Below, one piece after another: positions 35,769 to 45,219 of a stretch of DNA of 59,272 bases. The notes beneath the pieces are model-generated. The model saw nothing but the letters and a program-made list of their open reading frames with translations. It was not told the DNA's origin and did no database searches. The DNA comes from an uncultured Burkholderiales bacterium (GTDB lineage: Bacteria; Pseudomonadota; Gammaproteobacteria; Burkholderiales; Burkholderiaceae_C), in assembly GCA_903949285.1 (NCBI GenBank), contig CAJAYT010000121.1, positions 1 to 59,272 of the forward strand. The letters run 5' to 3'. The position numbers and the translations under genes were made by a program. Every line of letters begins with the position of its first letter. Position 1 is the stretch's first letter.

Positions 35769-36362
35769 TTATTGCATCACAAAGGAAGTAAAGAACACTT
35801 CCTCAATACCGCCGAAGTCCTCGTACTCTTCTAATAAGCCGTTCATGGTCTCTTTTAGTTTTGCAGCGAGCTCTTTCCTGAATTCAGGCTTCTTGGTTTC
35901 GGACTCTGTTGTTTGACGCATCACGTCCAGCATCGCCGAACGCAGTGCAAATTCGTGCTTTTTAACGTTGTCAAACACCCGGCTGTCGTAGTGGGTCATG
36001 AGTGCAATTTGCACCACCATGACTTTCTTGGAGTCCGTAATGTTGGTCATCAGCTCTTTGTCAAGCTGCATGTAGTTTTTCTCAAAGCGAGTTTCCTCTG
36101 GCGCTTCTTTCTTGATCTTGACAGGCGCCTCGTCCTTGGCCTTGGTCGCTGCTGCCTCTAGCTCCTCGAGCTTATCCATGGCGGCGAGTTCTGCCTTTTT
36201 CTCATAGTATCCAGAGAACCAAAGTGTTCCAAAGGCTACGCCCACTAAAACAACGATTGCAACAACTGCAACTCCTGCTATCAGAAGAATCGGTTTCTTC
36301 TTTTTCGGCTCTTCTGTGCCTTCTTCTGCTGCTGCAGGTTCTGCGGGTTTGGCTGTGGCCAT
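35769..36362 (-). CDS. fliL: Flagellar basal-body protein FliL
   Basis: 197 residues. FliL surrounds the stator MotAB at the inner membrane and affects torque. A cytoplasmic tail rich in Glu/Ala/Lys is followed by one membrane segment (about 25-49, ILLIAGVAVVAIVVLVGVAF) and a periplasmic domain with NYMQLDKELMTNIT, VMVVQIALMTHYD and a C-terminus ending IEEVFFTSFVMQ, as in typical FliL proteins. It stands between fliK and fliM. Confidence 0.93.
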   Translation of the reverse strand: MATAKPAEPAAAEEGTEEPKKKKPILLIAGVAVVAIVVLVGVAFGTLWFSGYYEKKAELAAMDKLEELEAAATKAKDEAPVKIKKEAPEETRFEKNYMQLDKELMTNITDSKKVMVVQIALMTHYDSRVFDNVKKHEFALRSAMLDVMRQTTESETKKPEFRKELAAKLKETMNGLLEEYEDFGGIEEVFFTSFVMQ

Positions 36363-36388
36363 TTCAATCTCCTCTTATAACCTATGGT

Positions 36389-38491
36389 TTAGGCAAAAAT
36401 ATCAAGTTGTGAATCACTGTTAGACGATTTCGTGATGGTTGAATCGTCAGCAGCTGGAATTTCTTCAGTCGCCGTGGCTTGGGTGTTCAAGGGATTACTC
36501 TGATAGGTGTAGGGTACACCAGAATTTTGACCAGAATTGGATCCTTGACCATTCGTTTGTCCCGATCCGACTTGAACAGAGCTTTGGGTAATCCCAGAGT
36601 CTTGCAGTGCGTTTCTGAGTTGGTGGCTGTTGGTTTGAATCAGATTTTGAGTCAACGGGTTGTTGGACTGGAAGTTGGCGGCCAATTTGCCGTCCTTCAT
36701 CTCGAGTTGAATGTCTACGATACCAAGGCTTGTGGGCCTGAGCGCAAACTTCATTTTCCATTGACCCTGGGCGAATTGTTGTTGCAAACGAGTAGAGACC
36801 TCGTTAGCAAATTTATTGCTGAGTTTTTCGTACGCGCCGGCCATGTCCGCGGGCACATTGGCGTTGTTGGATTGTGGGTTTTGATCCCCGCTGGAGCCAA
36901 ATCCAGAATTGGTGCCAGAGCCGGAGCTGTCCCCAGACCCAGCAAACCCAGCCGCTGAAGCGTCTGCGTGCATAGCTCCAAGTGCAGTATTCATATCGAT
37001 TGAGAAGCCAGTCCCCTCACTCCCACCTGAGAACGCGCCTGAGCTGCGCTCTGTCGTGTTGAAGTGGGCTTCAAGCGCTGCGATATCCTCGGGCCTTAAG
37101 CTGGCATCCATTTCTGAGAGTACTTCCAGTGTGCTAATGGGAGTAGCGTTATTGGCAGTTCCGTTTAAGCCGGCGAGCCCTGCTGGACCTACGCTGGCCA
37201 ATTTGCCGCCTGCTTGAGTTGCATCGGCCAAGGTCGCTGCAGTGGCTTCGCTTTGAATGCCAATTGCACCGGGTGCTTGATCGATTTGAACTTGAAGGTT
37301 ACTGAGCTGTCCCAAAACAGAGCTTGCTGCTGGTGAGAGTGAGCCTGAGCTTGACGAAGGATCTGTACTCGCGGAGAGCGCAGCGGAAGTGCTCAGGCTT
37401 GCGTCCGTTGTTGAAATATGTGAGCTGAGGGCCGCGCTCGTGACAGAGCTAGTCAAGGAGCCTGAGGAGGCTGCGCCCGATCCAATGATCGCTGCAGTAG
37501 ACGCAGAATTTGCAGTCCCCCCGGATCCGCCCGCACTTGCACTACCTTTAGCCGCATCTGGGCCAAAGAGTTGATGAATTTGTGAATCGTTTAGTCCCAT
37601 TCCCCGAGCGTACGAGATCAAACTTTGAGGATTCGTATCGGTTTGATTGGGGGTGATCAGTTGAACTTTGTCGCTTAAGGCCGTGGTTTTTAAATCGGAA
37701 TTCGTGTCCTTGCCACCCTGTGCTTGGCTGCTTTGGGCCTTAATCGCATTTTGTTGGGCTTGAAGTGCCGCGCCTATTGAGGGCAGAACAAGGGGTAACG
37801 TGCCAGTGCCAGCAGTAGTAGCTGTACCTGCATCTTTGCCTGTACCGGAACTGTTGCTTTTCCCATTGGCCGAAGACAAGGTGGTGCTTGTTGCATCGCT
37901 GCTTTGATTGGCTGCGCGTGCCAAAGAGGCCCCCATCAGCATCGCGTTGGTGGATACGGAAGCACTCAAATCAGTTGAATCTGCACCGGTGGAGTCAATC
38001 GTATCTCCCAGCAAGGTCAGATCTTTATTGAGAGAGCTGAATTTTCTGTGGGCAGCGTAGTCGCTGGCTTGAGATGTGCTTGAGGAGGAGCTCGAGTCGC
38101 TTGATCCGTTGGTGGAGGTTGAGTCCGAAGAACCGCTCCCAGATTGAGCACTTTGATTGGATTGCGTTGATTGGGGTGATGAATTTGATTTTGAGTTACT
38201 CAACCCCGGGGATGGACCAAAACCAGCCGTTTGATCCATAGAGGAGTTGTTGAGGCCGTTATTTGTACCGCCCAGTCCATTGGCCCCAAGCGCGTTTTGG
38301 TTGGCCAGTGCACTGGTTAGGTTTTGCCATTTTGAGAACTGACCCGAACTCATCTGCTGTGCCATATAGGTCGCAAACGCATCCCCCAGCGGCGCAGCGC
38401 TCGTGTTGGACGAACCTTGTGCAGCAGAGGCGTTATCACCCAAAATCTGGGCTGGAGCGCTGGGCAAATTAAATAGTGATGAAAGACTCAT
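36389..38491 (-). CDS. fliK: Flagellar hook-length control protein FliK
   Basis: 700 residues, large for FliK. The protein measures hook length and triggers the FlhB specificity switch. Most of residues 20-550 is Ser/Gly/Asn/Ala-rich low complexity, as expected for a secreted ruler. The C-terminal Flg_hook domain (about 570-650) contains WKMKFALRPTSLGIVDIQLE, MKDGKLAANFQSNNPLTQNL and LRNALQDSGITQSSVQVGSG. It is the first gene of fliK-L-M-N. Its promoter must lie in the 335-bp gap shared with flhA. A second FliK-domain protein is encoded at 51656-53203. Confidence 0.92.
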   Translation of the reverse strand: MSLSSLFNLPSAPAQILGDNASAAQGSSNTSAAPLGDAFATYMAQQMSSGQFSKWQNLTSALANQNALGANGLGGTNNGLNNSSMDQTAGFGPSPGLSNSKSNSSPQSTQSNQSAQSGSGSSDSTSTNGSSDSSSSSSTSQASDYAAHRKFSSLNKDLTLLGDTIDSTGADSTDLSASVSTNAMLMGASLARAANQSSDATSTTLSSANGKSNSSGTGKDAGTATTAGTGTLPLVLPSIGAALQAQQNAIKAQSSQAQGGKDTNSDLKTTALSDKVQLITPNQTDTNPQSLISYARGMGLNDSQIHQLFGPDAAKGSASAGGSGGTANSASTAAIIGSGAASSGSLTSSVTSAALSSHISTTDASLSTSAALSASTDPSSSSGSLSPAASSVLGQLSNLQVQIDQAPGAIGIQSEATAATLADATQAGGKLASVGPAGLAGLNGTANNATPISTLEVLSEMDASLRPEDIAALEAHFNTTERSSGAFSGGSEGTGFSIDMNTALGAMHADASAAGFAGSGDSSGSGTNSGFGSSGDQNPQSNNANVPADMAGAYEKLSNKFANEVSTRLQQQFAQGQWKMKFALRPTSLGIVDIQLEMKDGKLAANFQSNNPLTQNLIQTNSHQLRNALQDSGITQSSVQVGSGQTNGQGSNSGQNSGVPYTYQSNPLNTQATATEEIPAADDSTITKSSNSDSQLDIFA

Positions 38492-38549
38492 AGGACTTAA
38501 AGCTTTTCAAATATCAGGATGACGCAGTTTGTAAAGCAATAATCGTGAC

Positions 38550-38574
38550 CGGCAATTCATTGCCGCTTTTGCCG
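38550..38574. promoter_or_regulatory. Candidate activator site CGGCAA-N4-TTGCCG upstream of flhA and fliK
   Basis: CGGCAA (38550-38555), TTCA, TTGCCG (38560-38565) is a perfect palindrome, with a further TTGCCG half-site at 38569-38574. It is about 173-188 bp upstream of the sigma-54 promoter of flhA, the usual distance for an enhancer. The same motif occurs upstream of flgB (57408-57423). The likely ligand is the sigma-54 activator encoded at 47822-48919; this assignment is inference. Confidence 0.65.
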
Positions 38575-38737
38575 TATGGATCACTCCTGAATTGCTTGAT
38601 CTATCACCTATATATATGAGGTACCCAAAAGTGCTCTCAGAGGTTATGGGAAATATCCGCCATTTTTTTGAATCTTGGTTTTGAGGCCTTAAACCTCTAA
38701 CTTCTTCTCAGTGTCTGAATACCTTACTGAGAACACT

Positions 38738-38752
38738 TGGCACATCGATTGC
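38738..38752 (+). promoter_or_regulatory. Sigma-54 promoter of flhA-flhF-flhG-fliA
   Basis: TGGCAC (38738-38743), five bases, TTGC (38749-38752) is an exact match to the -24/-12 consensus, with the GG and GC pairs separated by 10 bp. The predicted transcript start is near 38763, 64 bp upstream of the flhA ATG. In the rest of the 335-bp fliK-flhA gap I see only the palindrome at 38550-38574. Confidence 0.9.
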
Positions 38753-38826
38753 TTATGTGTTGTACTGGCGCAATAGTTGTGTTAGTAAAAGAATACTAAA
38801 CGTTTCAAAAACTGGACAAAACGGAA

Positions 38827-40929
38827 ATGACAACCTTATCCCTGTCAACGATTCGACAGAACTTAGCAAAGTTTGATTACTCTGGCCTGGGCATTCCAGC
38901 GCTGGTGTTGCTCATCATGGCTATGTTGGTTATCCCGTTGCCGTCCATTATTTTGGACTTTTTCTTCACCTTTAATATTGTTTCTAGTTTGGTGATCATC
39001 ATGATTGCTATCAGTACTAGAAATCCATTGGAGTTCTCCTCCTTCCCCTCCGTCTTGTTGTTTGCCACGATGTTGCGTTTGGCACTCAACGTGGCCTCAA
39101 GCCGCGTGATTTTGGTCAACGGGCACGAGGGACATGACTCAGCGGGTAAGGTGATTGCAGCTTTCGGTGAGTTCGTGATCAGTGGTAACTATGTCGTCGG
39201 ATTCATTATTTTCGCGATATTGATGATCATCAACTTTATCGTGGTGACCAAAGGCGCGGGGCGTGTGTCAGAAGTGAACGCTCGCTTTACATTGGATGCA
39301 ATGCCTGGTAAGCAGATGTCAATTGACGCTGACTTGAACGCTGGAGTGATTGACCAAGCCACAGCTAAGAAACGCCGCGAAGTGCTCTCTCAAGAATCAG
39401 ACTTCTTTGGTTCCATGGACGGTGCTTCTAAGTTCGTGAGTGGTGACGCAGTAGCTGGTTTACTCATCTTGATCATTAACGTGGTGGGTGGTTTGGCCAT
39501 TGGAGTGCTTCAGCACAACTTGCCAGTTGGAGAGGCGGGTCGTCTGTACGTTCTTTTGACAATTGGTGATGGACTGGTAGCTCAGATCCCCTCACTTTTG
39601 TTGTCGCTCGCAACAGCTATTATTGTGACTCGGGTGACAACGTCTGAGTCAATGACGGAACAAGCAAAGTCCCAGTTCTCAAATCCTGCAGCTCTTTTCA
39701 TCTCCTCAGGTATTTTGATGGCTCTGGGTCTTGTACCCGGAATGCCTCACCTGATGTTTGTAACGCTTGCAGCTGCAACGGCTGGAATGGGCTTGATGGT
39801 CATTCGCACCGAGGTCGAACAAGAGGCGAGTGAGGAAGCTGCTGTCCAAGCCGCACAAAAAGTCGAAGCGCCTAAAGAACTCGGGTGGGACGATGTTGAC
39901 CAAGTTGACTTGATTGGTCTGGAGATTGGTTACGGACTAATCCCCCTTGTGAACCCTGAGACCGGTGGTGAACTGATGAGCCGTGTGAAGGGCGTTCGCA
40001 AGAAACTCTCCGCAGAGCTTGGCTTTCTCGTGCAACCCGTTCGCATTCGGGATGATTTAAACATCAACCCCGATACCTACAACATCGTACTCAAAGGTGT
40101 GGTCCGTGGTAAAGGCGAGATTAAAGTGGGCCGCGAACTAGCTATCAATCCGGGCCAAGTTTACGGAAAGCTCCAAGGAATTGACACCAAAGAGCCCGCA
40201 TTTGGATTAGAGGCGGTTTGGATTGAACCTTCACAACGTGACCATGCGAGAACGCTAGGCTACACGGTGGTCGACTCCAGCACGGCGATTGCAACTCATT
40301 TGAATAAAGTGCTGCGTGAAAATGCATCCGATTTACTCAGTCACGACGAAGCACAACAACTGCTCGATAAACTTGCAGCAAGATCTCCAAAAATCGTAGA
40401 AGATTTGATCCCAGGCAAATTAACGCTGGGTGCGTTCACCAAAGTACTGCAAAACTTGTTGTTGGAAGGTGTCTCTATTAGAGATATGCGTACCATCGCT
40501 GAGACTTTGTCTGAGATGACACCGCGTAATACGGATCCTGATCAGTTAACGTCCGCAGTGCGTCCGAAACTGGGTCGCATGATTATGCAAAGCTTGGTTG
40601 ACGAGAAGAACAACCTTGCCGTCATGACCCTGGACCCAGCGCTTGAGCAGATGATTCACAACATCCTCCAACAAAGCCAGCCTGGCCAGCCTGTAGTGCT
40701 CGAGCCTGGTTTGGCTGAGGGTTTGTTTGCAGCGCTTAGAACGGGGTCCAGAAAAATGGAAGAGGAGGGCAATCCAGCCGTCCTGGTGGTCTCCCCCATT
40801 GTGCGTGGATGGCTCTCCAAAGCCGTACGTTACAGGGTCAATGACATCACTGTCTTGTCTTACAACGAAATTCCAGACGATCAAGCCGTCAAAGTTGTCC
40901 ACTCTGTGGATATCCAAAAGAACAACTAA
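38827..40929 (+). CDS. flhA: Flagellar type III export gate protein FlhA
   Basis: 700 residues. FlhA is the large membrane component of the flagellar export gate. Its N-terminal half has about eight membrane helices and the family motifs SFPSVLLFATMLRLALNVAS and RVSEVNARFTLDAMPGKQMS, followed by IDADLNAGVIDQATAKKRR. The C-terminal cytosolic ring domain starts at about residue 330 with acidic linker residues. It leads a run with flhF, flhG, fliA and an unknown gene. A consensus sigma-54 promoter lies 75-89 bp upstream of the start codon. flhB, usually upstream, is not here. Confidence 0.97.
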   Translation: MTTLSLSTIRQNLAKFDYSGLGIPALVLLIMAMLVIPLPSIILDFFFTFNIVSSLVIIMIAISTRNPLEFSSFPSVLLFATMLRLALNVASSRVILVNGHEGHDSAGKVIAAFGEFVISGNYVVGFIIFAILMIINFIVVTKGAGRVSEVNARFTLDAMPGKQMSIDADLNAGVIDQATAKKRREVLSQESDFFGSMDGASKFVSGDAVAGLLILIINVVGGLAIGVLQHNLPVGEAGRLYVLLTIGDGLVAQIPSLLLSLATAIIVTRVTTSESMTEQAKSQFSNPAALFISSGILMALGLVPGMPHLMFVTLAAATAGMGLMVIRTEVEQEASEEAAVQAAQKVEAPKELGWDDVDQVDLIGLEIGYGLIPLVNPETGGELMSRVKGVRKKLSAELGFLVQPVRIRDDLNINPDTYNIVLKGVVRGKGEIKVGRELAINPGQVYGKLQGIDTKEPAFGLEAVWIEPSQRDHARTLGYTVVDSSTAIATHLNKVLRENASDLLSHDEAQQLLDKLAARSPKIVEDLIPGKLTLGAFTKVLQNLLLEGVSIRDMRTIAETLSEMTPRNTDPDQLTSAVRPKLGRMIMQSLVDEKNNLAVMTLDPALEQMIHNILQQSQPGQPVVLEPGLAEGLFAALRTGSRKMEEEGNPAVLVVSPIVRGWLSKAVRYRVNDITVLSYNEIPDDQAVKVVHSVDIQKNN

Positions 40930-40969
40930 TTCACTAACTCAGTCACTTAATTAATCAACGAGAAGTATC

Positions 40970-42502
40970 ATGGAACTCAAAAGAATTATTGCTAAAGATA
41001 CACGCACCGCTAACGAGAAGGCCATGGCCTTGTACGGTAGCGATGTACTGATTATTTCAAGTTGCCAAGTTAGGGGCCAAACCGAGTTGATCGTGGCCGT
41101 AGATATTGATCCAATAGCAGCTGAAGTGGCCGTTAAGGAGGAATTCATCCCCTCTGACTTGACCTACAGCACGAAGAGAAAACCTGGTCAAGTCGATGAG
41201 GACGAAAACACTTTCGTACCTGCACACCAAAAATTATTGAACAAAAAGCCGAAAAGCTTTGACGAAGTACTTGACCAAACGCTCAAGCAAAATAAACGTA
41301 TTGAGCGAACCGCTCAGCCAGCAACCCAAACTCAAACACAACACCAGGCTGCCCACCATGAAGAGACTGGCGTTAAGGCCAAGCGAGTTGAGTTTGTAGG
41401 ACCTCCTAAGCCAGCAGATTGGAGAAAGCCATCGACTCATAAAGTGGTTCAAAAGAGTGCGGCTAAAAAATCGTTCACCCATTCGACCCCTGTTGAAGAA
41501 CTCTCAGCGATGGAGCGCGCCAGGGATGACCGCGAAGTGCTGCGCGGTCGCGAGATTGTGGAGCTCGTACGCGAGGAACTCGCAACGCTTAGAAAAGAAT
41601 TCAAACTCAGCCAACAACTCGCCATGTGGCAAGGTACACCGCTGTCTAGAAATCTCCAGCCCCTTAGGAATGCGCTCAACGAGGCCCCCATTCCGGCCGC
41701 TTTGAGGGCGCTTTTGATCGATAGCATCCAAAGCTTTGATGAGGTCGAGCCCGCTCTCCAAGAGATCAAACGTCAGTTGTGCTCCTCTATTGAGTCCTCC
41801 AGCGTTGGGGCAACAGTCCAAGTTCCAAGCGAGGGCGTTCATGTACTAGCAGGTCCATCGGGCTCGGGCAAGACACTCATGATTGCGCGCTTGGCACAAG
41901 AAATCAGCGCAACAATTGGAACTGACCAAATTGCAGTGATCTCCTATAGTGATTTAAGAGCAGGTGCTTGGAACCAAGCACAACTTCTCAGTGCACAATC
42001 GGGTGTGGATTGCTTTAGAGCGAACAATCCAGCAACCTTGAAACTCTTGCTAGAAGAGCATAGCAACCGCAAAATAGTATTTATTGACACCCCCGGCGTT
42101 CAAATGGCTGAGCGTGTTGCTGAGATTCAAGGCGTTTGTGCCCAAGCTCAGTTCCACGCAGTCTTGCCCGCAGACGTTTCATTGACCACACTGCGCAGAA
42201 TTTTTAGCGTTCAAAACATTGAATGGCAAAGTCTGATGATCAGCAAACTCGATGAGTCCAGCCAACCTTGGCCACTCATCCAGTGCTTAACAGAGGGACA
42301 CGTTAACGTGAGCGTTGCCAGCAAAGGTGAGCGCTTAGGGGACTGGATTCGCCAAGTCAAGTCCGAAGATTTGGTCAATCTCGCATTGTCAAACTTGTCA
42401 TTGAGTCACAATGATGTTTTAAAAGATGATAGTCATCAACCAATGGATATGGCCCGCATTGCGCGCCTAGCCTCTCAACTGACAGGGTCAAAGCATGAGT
42501 AA
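40970..42502 (+). CDS. flhF: SRP-type GTPase FlhF (flagellar placement)
   Basis: 510 residues. FlhF sets the number and polar site of flagella and helps assemble the first ring. The N-terminal B domain begins MELKRIIAKDTRTANEKAMA, a basic and Gln-rich linker spans about 80-190, and the NG domain has the P-loop GPSGSGKT (residues 295-302), VFIDTPGVQMAERV (G3) and MISKLDESSQPW (G4-like). It overlaps flhG by 8 bp (ATGAGTAA). FlhF together with FlhG points to controlled, probably polar, flagellation. Confidence 0.95.
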   Translation: MELKRIIAKDTRTANEKAMALYGSDVLIISSCQVRGQTELIVAVDIDPIAAEVAVKEEFIPSDLTYSTKRKPGQVDEDENTFVPAHQKLLNKKPKSFDEVLDQTLKQNKRIERTAQPATQTQTQHQAAHHEETGVKAKRVEFVGPPKPADWRKPSTHKVVQKSAAKKSFTHSTPVEELSAMERARDDREVLRGREIVELVREELATLRKEFKLSQQLAMWQGTPLSRNLQPLRNALNEAPIPAALRALLIDSIQSFDEVEPALQEIKRQLCSSIESSSVGATVQVPSEGVHVLAGPSGSGKTLMIARLAQEISATIGTDQIAVISYSDLRAGAWNQAQLLSAQSGVDCFRANNPATLKLLLEEHSNRKIVFIDTPGVQMAERVAEIQGVCAQAQFHAVLPADVSLTTLRRIFSVQNIEWQSLMISKLDESSQPWPLIQCLTEGHVNVSVASKGERLGDWIRQVKSEDLVNLALSNLSLSHNDVLKDDSHQPMDMARIARLASQLTGSKHE

Positions 42503-43322
42503 ATCTAAACATACAGAAGTAATAGGAATTGCAAGTGGTAAGGGCGGTGTAGGTAAGACCACCATCTCCATTAATCTTGCGACGGCCTTGGCCCAAAGCG
42601 GGCATAGTGTCATGCTCTTTGATGCCGATTTAGGGCTTGCGAATGCGCAAATTGCGCTGGGTGCAAGGGCTGAGTTCAATCTGAGTCACTTTCTCGCTGG
42701 TCAAAAGACGTTAGAGGAAATCATACTCACCACTCGTCAAGGCATCAAACTGATTCCAGGCGCCTCGGGCGTTCAAGAGTTGGCCGGTTTGTCACAAATC
42801 CAGGCTGCAAGTATCGTTCAAGCCTTTAGTAACCTGTCAGGTCAAATCGATTACTTGATTGTGGACGTTGCGGCAGGTATCTCACCCTCGGTTCTCGCAT
42901 TCTTGTCAGCTTGCCACCGCCGCTTTGTCGTGGTTCAAGATGATCCGTCCTCTATTGCGGATGCTTACGGCACCATCAAGGTGATGAGTCAAGAGTTAAA
43001 ACTCGATGAGATTTATCTACTCCCTAACCACGTTAACTCCCAAACGCAGGGATGGAAACTCTACCAGCGCTTGAATGATGTTTGTATGCGTTTCCTAGGT
43101 GAATCGATTCACTATTTAACGGCCATTGAGTCTGATGAGATGGTTCTTGCCGCTCATAAAAAGTATCAATCTGTAATGGAGCATGCACCTGGTACAGGCG
43201 CAGCAAGAGATTTTCGCCGCTTGGCTGAGTTGTGCACGCAGTTGCGTCCGCTTGACCATGCAACAGGTGGTTTACAGTTTTTTATGGAGCGGCTGATTCA
43301 AAGCAGTCCGATTGAAAAATGA
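42495..43322 (+). CDS. flhG: MinD/ParA-like ATPase FlhG (FleN), flagellar number regulator
   Basis: 275 residues. The deviant Walker A motif GKGGVGKT (residues 15-22) is followed by LFDADLGLANAQIALG, and YLIVDVAAGISPSVL carries the Walker B/switch II region. FlhG limits flagellar number, partly by restraining sigma-54 activators of the FleQ/FlrA kind. It overlaps flhF by 8 bp and fliA by 4 bp (ATGA), so the three are tightly coupled. The C-terminal helix expected for membrane binding is plausible at residues 250-270. Confidence 0.93.
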   Translation: MSKSKHTEVIGIASGKGGVGKTTISINLATALAQSGHSVMLFDADLGLANAQIALGARAEFNLSHFLAGQKTLEEIILTTRQGIKLIPGASGVQELAGLSQIQAASIVQAFSNLSGQIDYLIVDVAAGISPSVLAFLSACHRRFVVVQDDPSSIADAYGTIKVMSQELKLDEIYLLPNHVNSQTQGWKLYQRLNDVCMRFLGESIHYLTAIESDEMVLAAHKKYQSVMEHAPGTGAARDFRRLAELCTQLRPLDHATGGLQFFMERLIQSSPIEK

Positions 43323-44074
43323 GAAATCTCTCCGCCGTACAAATGTATAAACCCGGTCGTCCTAAAGGTGAGGAGTTAGTCCTCTCACACCTGGGACTGG
43401 TCAAGCGTGTTGCTTTGCACCTGAAGGCACGCGTTCCCGCTTACATGGAACTGGATGAGTTAATCCAAGTGGGCATGATCGGACTCCTTGAGGCGTCTCG
43501 CGCCTATGATCCCGCTAAGGGTGTGGAGTTTGAGAACTTCGCACACAGCAGAGTCAGAGGGGCTATGCTGGACGAGGTGAGGCGGTTATCCTTTTTACCG
43601 AGATCGGCTGTGGCTTTTAATAAATCACACAACGAGACCGTAAGAGCACTGGCGTCTGAGTTGGGGCGCGCTCCCTCTCAAGCCGAAATTGCCGACTACA
43701 TGGGTAAAGACTTAGAGGACTTTCACAAGGAGCGGGGCAAAGCAAGGCTTTTTGAGACCTACTCGATGGAAGTCGTGACTGAGGAGGTGATGGGGATGGC
43801 AGATGACCCCATGAACCAACCCGAAGCTATTGTCGAAGAGGCTGAGTTCATGGACGCTGTGACCGAGGCTATTGCTGAGCTCCCAGAGCGTGAGCAACTC
43901 GTCATGCAGCTCTATTATGTTGAAGAGTTGAACTTGAAAGAAATTGGTGAAGTTTTGGGCGTATCTGAGTCCAGGGTGAGTCAGATCCTCTCAAGCGTTG
44001 TCAAAAAACTCAGAGTAACCCTGCAAATTGAGCCTGAGGCATTAGCGGGGTTGGCAAATAGGAGCGCAGCATGA
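43319..44074 (+). CDS. fliA: Flagellar sigma factor FliA (sigma-28)
   Basis: 251 residues. FliA directs late flagellar transcription and is held by FlgM until the hook is complete. Region 2 contains YMELDELIQVGMIGLLEASR, FENFAHSRVRGAMLDEVRR, and region 4 contains PEREQLVMQLYYVEELNLKE then IGEVLGVSESRVSQI. It overlaps flhG (ATGA) and the following unknown gene (ATGA). Its likely targets in this window are the promoters at 45155, 49092 and 54400, possibly also 45706. Confidence 0.96.
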   Translation: MRNLSAVQMYKPGRPKGEELVLSHLGLVKRVALHLKARVPAYMELDELIQVGMIGLLEASRAYDPAKGVEFENFAHSRVRGAMLDEVRRLSFLPRSAVAFNKSHNETVRALASELGRAPSQAEIADYMGKDLEDFHKERGKARLFETYSMEVVTEEVMGMADDPMNQPEAIVEEAEFMDAVTEAIAELPEREQLVMQLYYVEELNLKEIGEVLGVSESRVSQILSSVVKKLRVTLQIEPEALAGLANRSAA

Positions 44075-45021
44075 ACGGGTTCTTCCAACTCCTCATTGCT
44101 TGGGGCGTTTTGCTCGTCTTCGTGTTGATGCTGTACATGATTGATAAACTCAATTTTGTATTCAGCGGCTTCTCCCAATCCGAGCTCCCCGAGACCTACA
44201 CAGACGGACTGTTTGGGGAGTTGTACGGGAAACCCTTGTGGGACGCTATGAGTGGGCTTCCCATTCCAGGTATTGATAAAAAATTAGTTGAAAACTTAAA
44301 ACCACATTACGAGCCAGTGCTTCGGCAACACATTGAGCAAGTCTTCCTTGAGGGCTACAACCACGCCAGAGAGGGAACCTTGGGTGTACCCTCCAACAAC
44401 CGCATGATTCCTACCCCCAGAGGCGCGTTAGAGTCATGGCTGCCTTTGCACCATTTAACAAGCATCTATGAAGCGGGTTCTGAGTTTTTCAGCAAGCCCG
44501 ATGCCGATGTCATGCGCATTCAGCAAAATCTGGATCAAATCACCTCGATGCTTTATGCACGCGTTGGGATTTCGCTCCTAGACCCTTATTCAAGGACTTT
44601 GATGGTCCACCCAGTTGGGGTGGAGCGTCCACATGCAGATGAGTTGGTTCAAGCACCAGAGCTTTACAGTACGAGTGCGAGTTCGCCTGTCACTTCTGTA
44701 GATTCTTTGGCAGCTCAGCCGGCGATGCGCGCCGAGGTTGGTGCAATGGCGGGGGCTGAGCAAGCACCGCAACTCAATCTTGGCTCAGCGGATACGACTG
44801 GAGCTCCCGCAGTGGACCCTATCAAAGAGGGTGACGCTGGTGTGACTGGATCTGCAGGCTCTGCGTCCTCAAATGCTGCAACAGCTGCAACAGCTGCAAC
44901 GGGTTCAACGGGATCAGGGGCAGAGGAGGGTGGGCTTTTGTTGCAACCCAATTTGAATAATTTGAATCCAGAACAGTACTCAGCTATCAAAGTACCGACC
45001 AGTGCTTCAACACCTAACTGA
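44071..45021 (+). CDS. Unknown membrane-anchored protein coupled to fliA
   Basis: 316 residues, family not recognised. One N-terminal membrane segment (about residues 4-24, FQLLIAWGVLLVFVLMLYMI) is followed by a conserved-looking region to about 195 (LFGELYGKPLWDAMSGLPIP, HIEQVFLEGYNHAREGTLG, MLYARVGISLLDPYSRTLMV), then an Ala/Gly/Ser/Thr-rich tail that is probably disordered. Its ATG overlaps the fliA stop as ATGA, so it is translated with fliA. The topology predicts a short periplasmic or cytoplasmic N-terminus and one large soluble domain; which side is not certain. A role in flagellar assembly or FliA control is only suggested by context. Confidence 0.8.
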   Translation: MNGFFQLLIAWGVLLVFVLMLYMIDKLNFVFSGFSQSELPETYTDGLFGELYGKPLWDAMSGLPIPGIDKKLVENLKPHYEPVLRQHIEQVFLEGYNHAREGTLGVPSNNRMIPTPRGALESWLPLHHLTSIYEAGSEFFSKPDADVMRIQQNLDQITSMLYARVGISLLDPYSRTLMVHPVGVERPHADELVQAPELYSTSASSPVTSVDSLAAQPAMRAEVGAMAGAEQAPQLNLGSADTTGAPAVDPIKEGDAGVTGSAGSASSNAATAATAATGSTGSGAEEGGLLLQPNLNNLNPEQYSAIKVPTSASTPN

Positions 45022-45154
45022 TTAAGAATAATTGAAACTTAAAATAATTAATACTTTTTAAGTATTTTGAGTTGATTTAAATGACATTAAAGGGGTTATA
45101 AACAGATAAATACAGCTTTTTGGTGATTAGTTGGATGTAACTGAGCATTTGCAC

Positions 45155-45181
45155 TCAAGTTCGGTTTTTTACTACCGATTC
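45155..45181 (+). promoter_or_regulatory. FliA-type promoter of fliS
   Basis: TCAAGTTC (45155-45162), 11 bp, ACCGATTC (45174-45181) matches the sigma-28 pattern (T[CA]AAGTTT-N11-GCCGATAA) well, with correct spacing. It lies 39 bp before the fliS start. Confidence 0.7.
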
Positions 45182-45219
45182 TGCAGTGGTCAGCGAGAGA
45201 AAACCAGGAGTCACTGCAA

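Noticed and set aside
38533..38550. Sigma-54-like sequence on the minus strand upstream of fliK (CGGTCAC...TTGC)
   Set aside because: The GG-to-GC distance is 11 instead of 10 bp and it abuts the palindrome; too weak to call as the fliK promoter.
45131..45144. GG-N10-GC sequence upstream of fliS as a sigma-54 promoter
   Set aside because: Only the dinucleotides match; the flanking bases do not, and a better FliA-type promoter lies 20 bp downstream.
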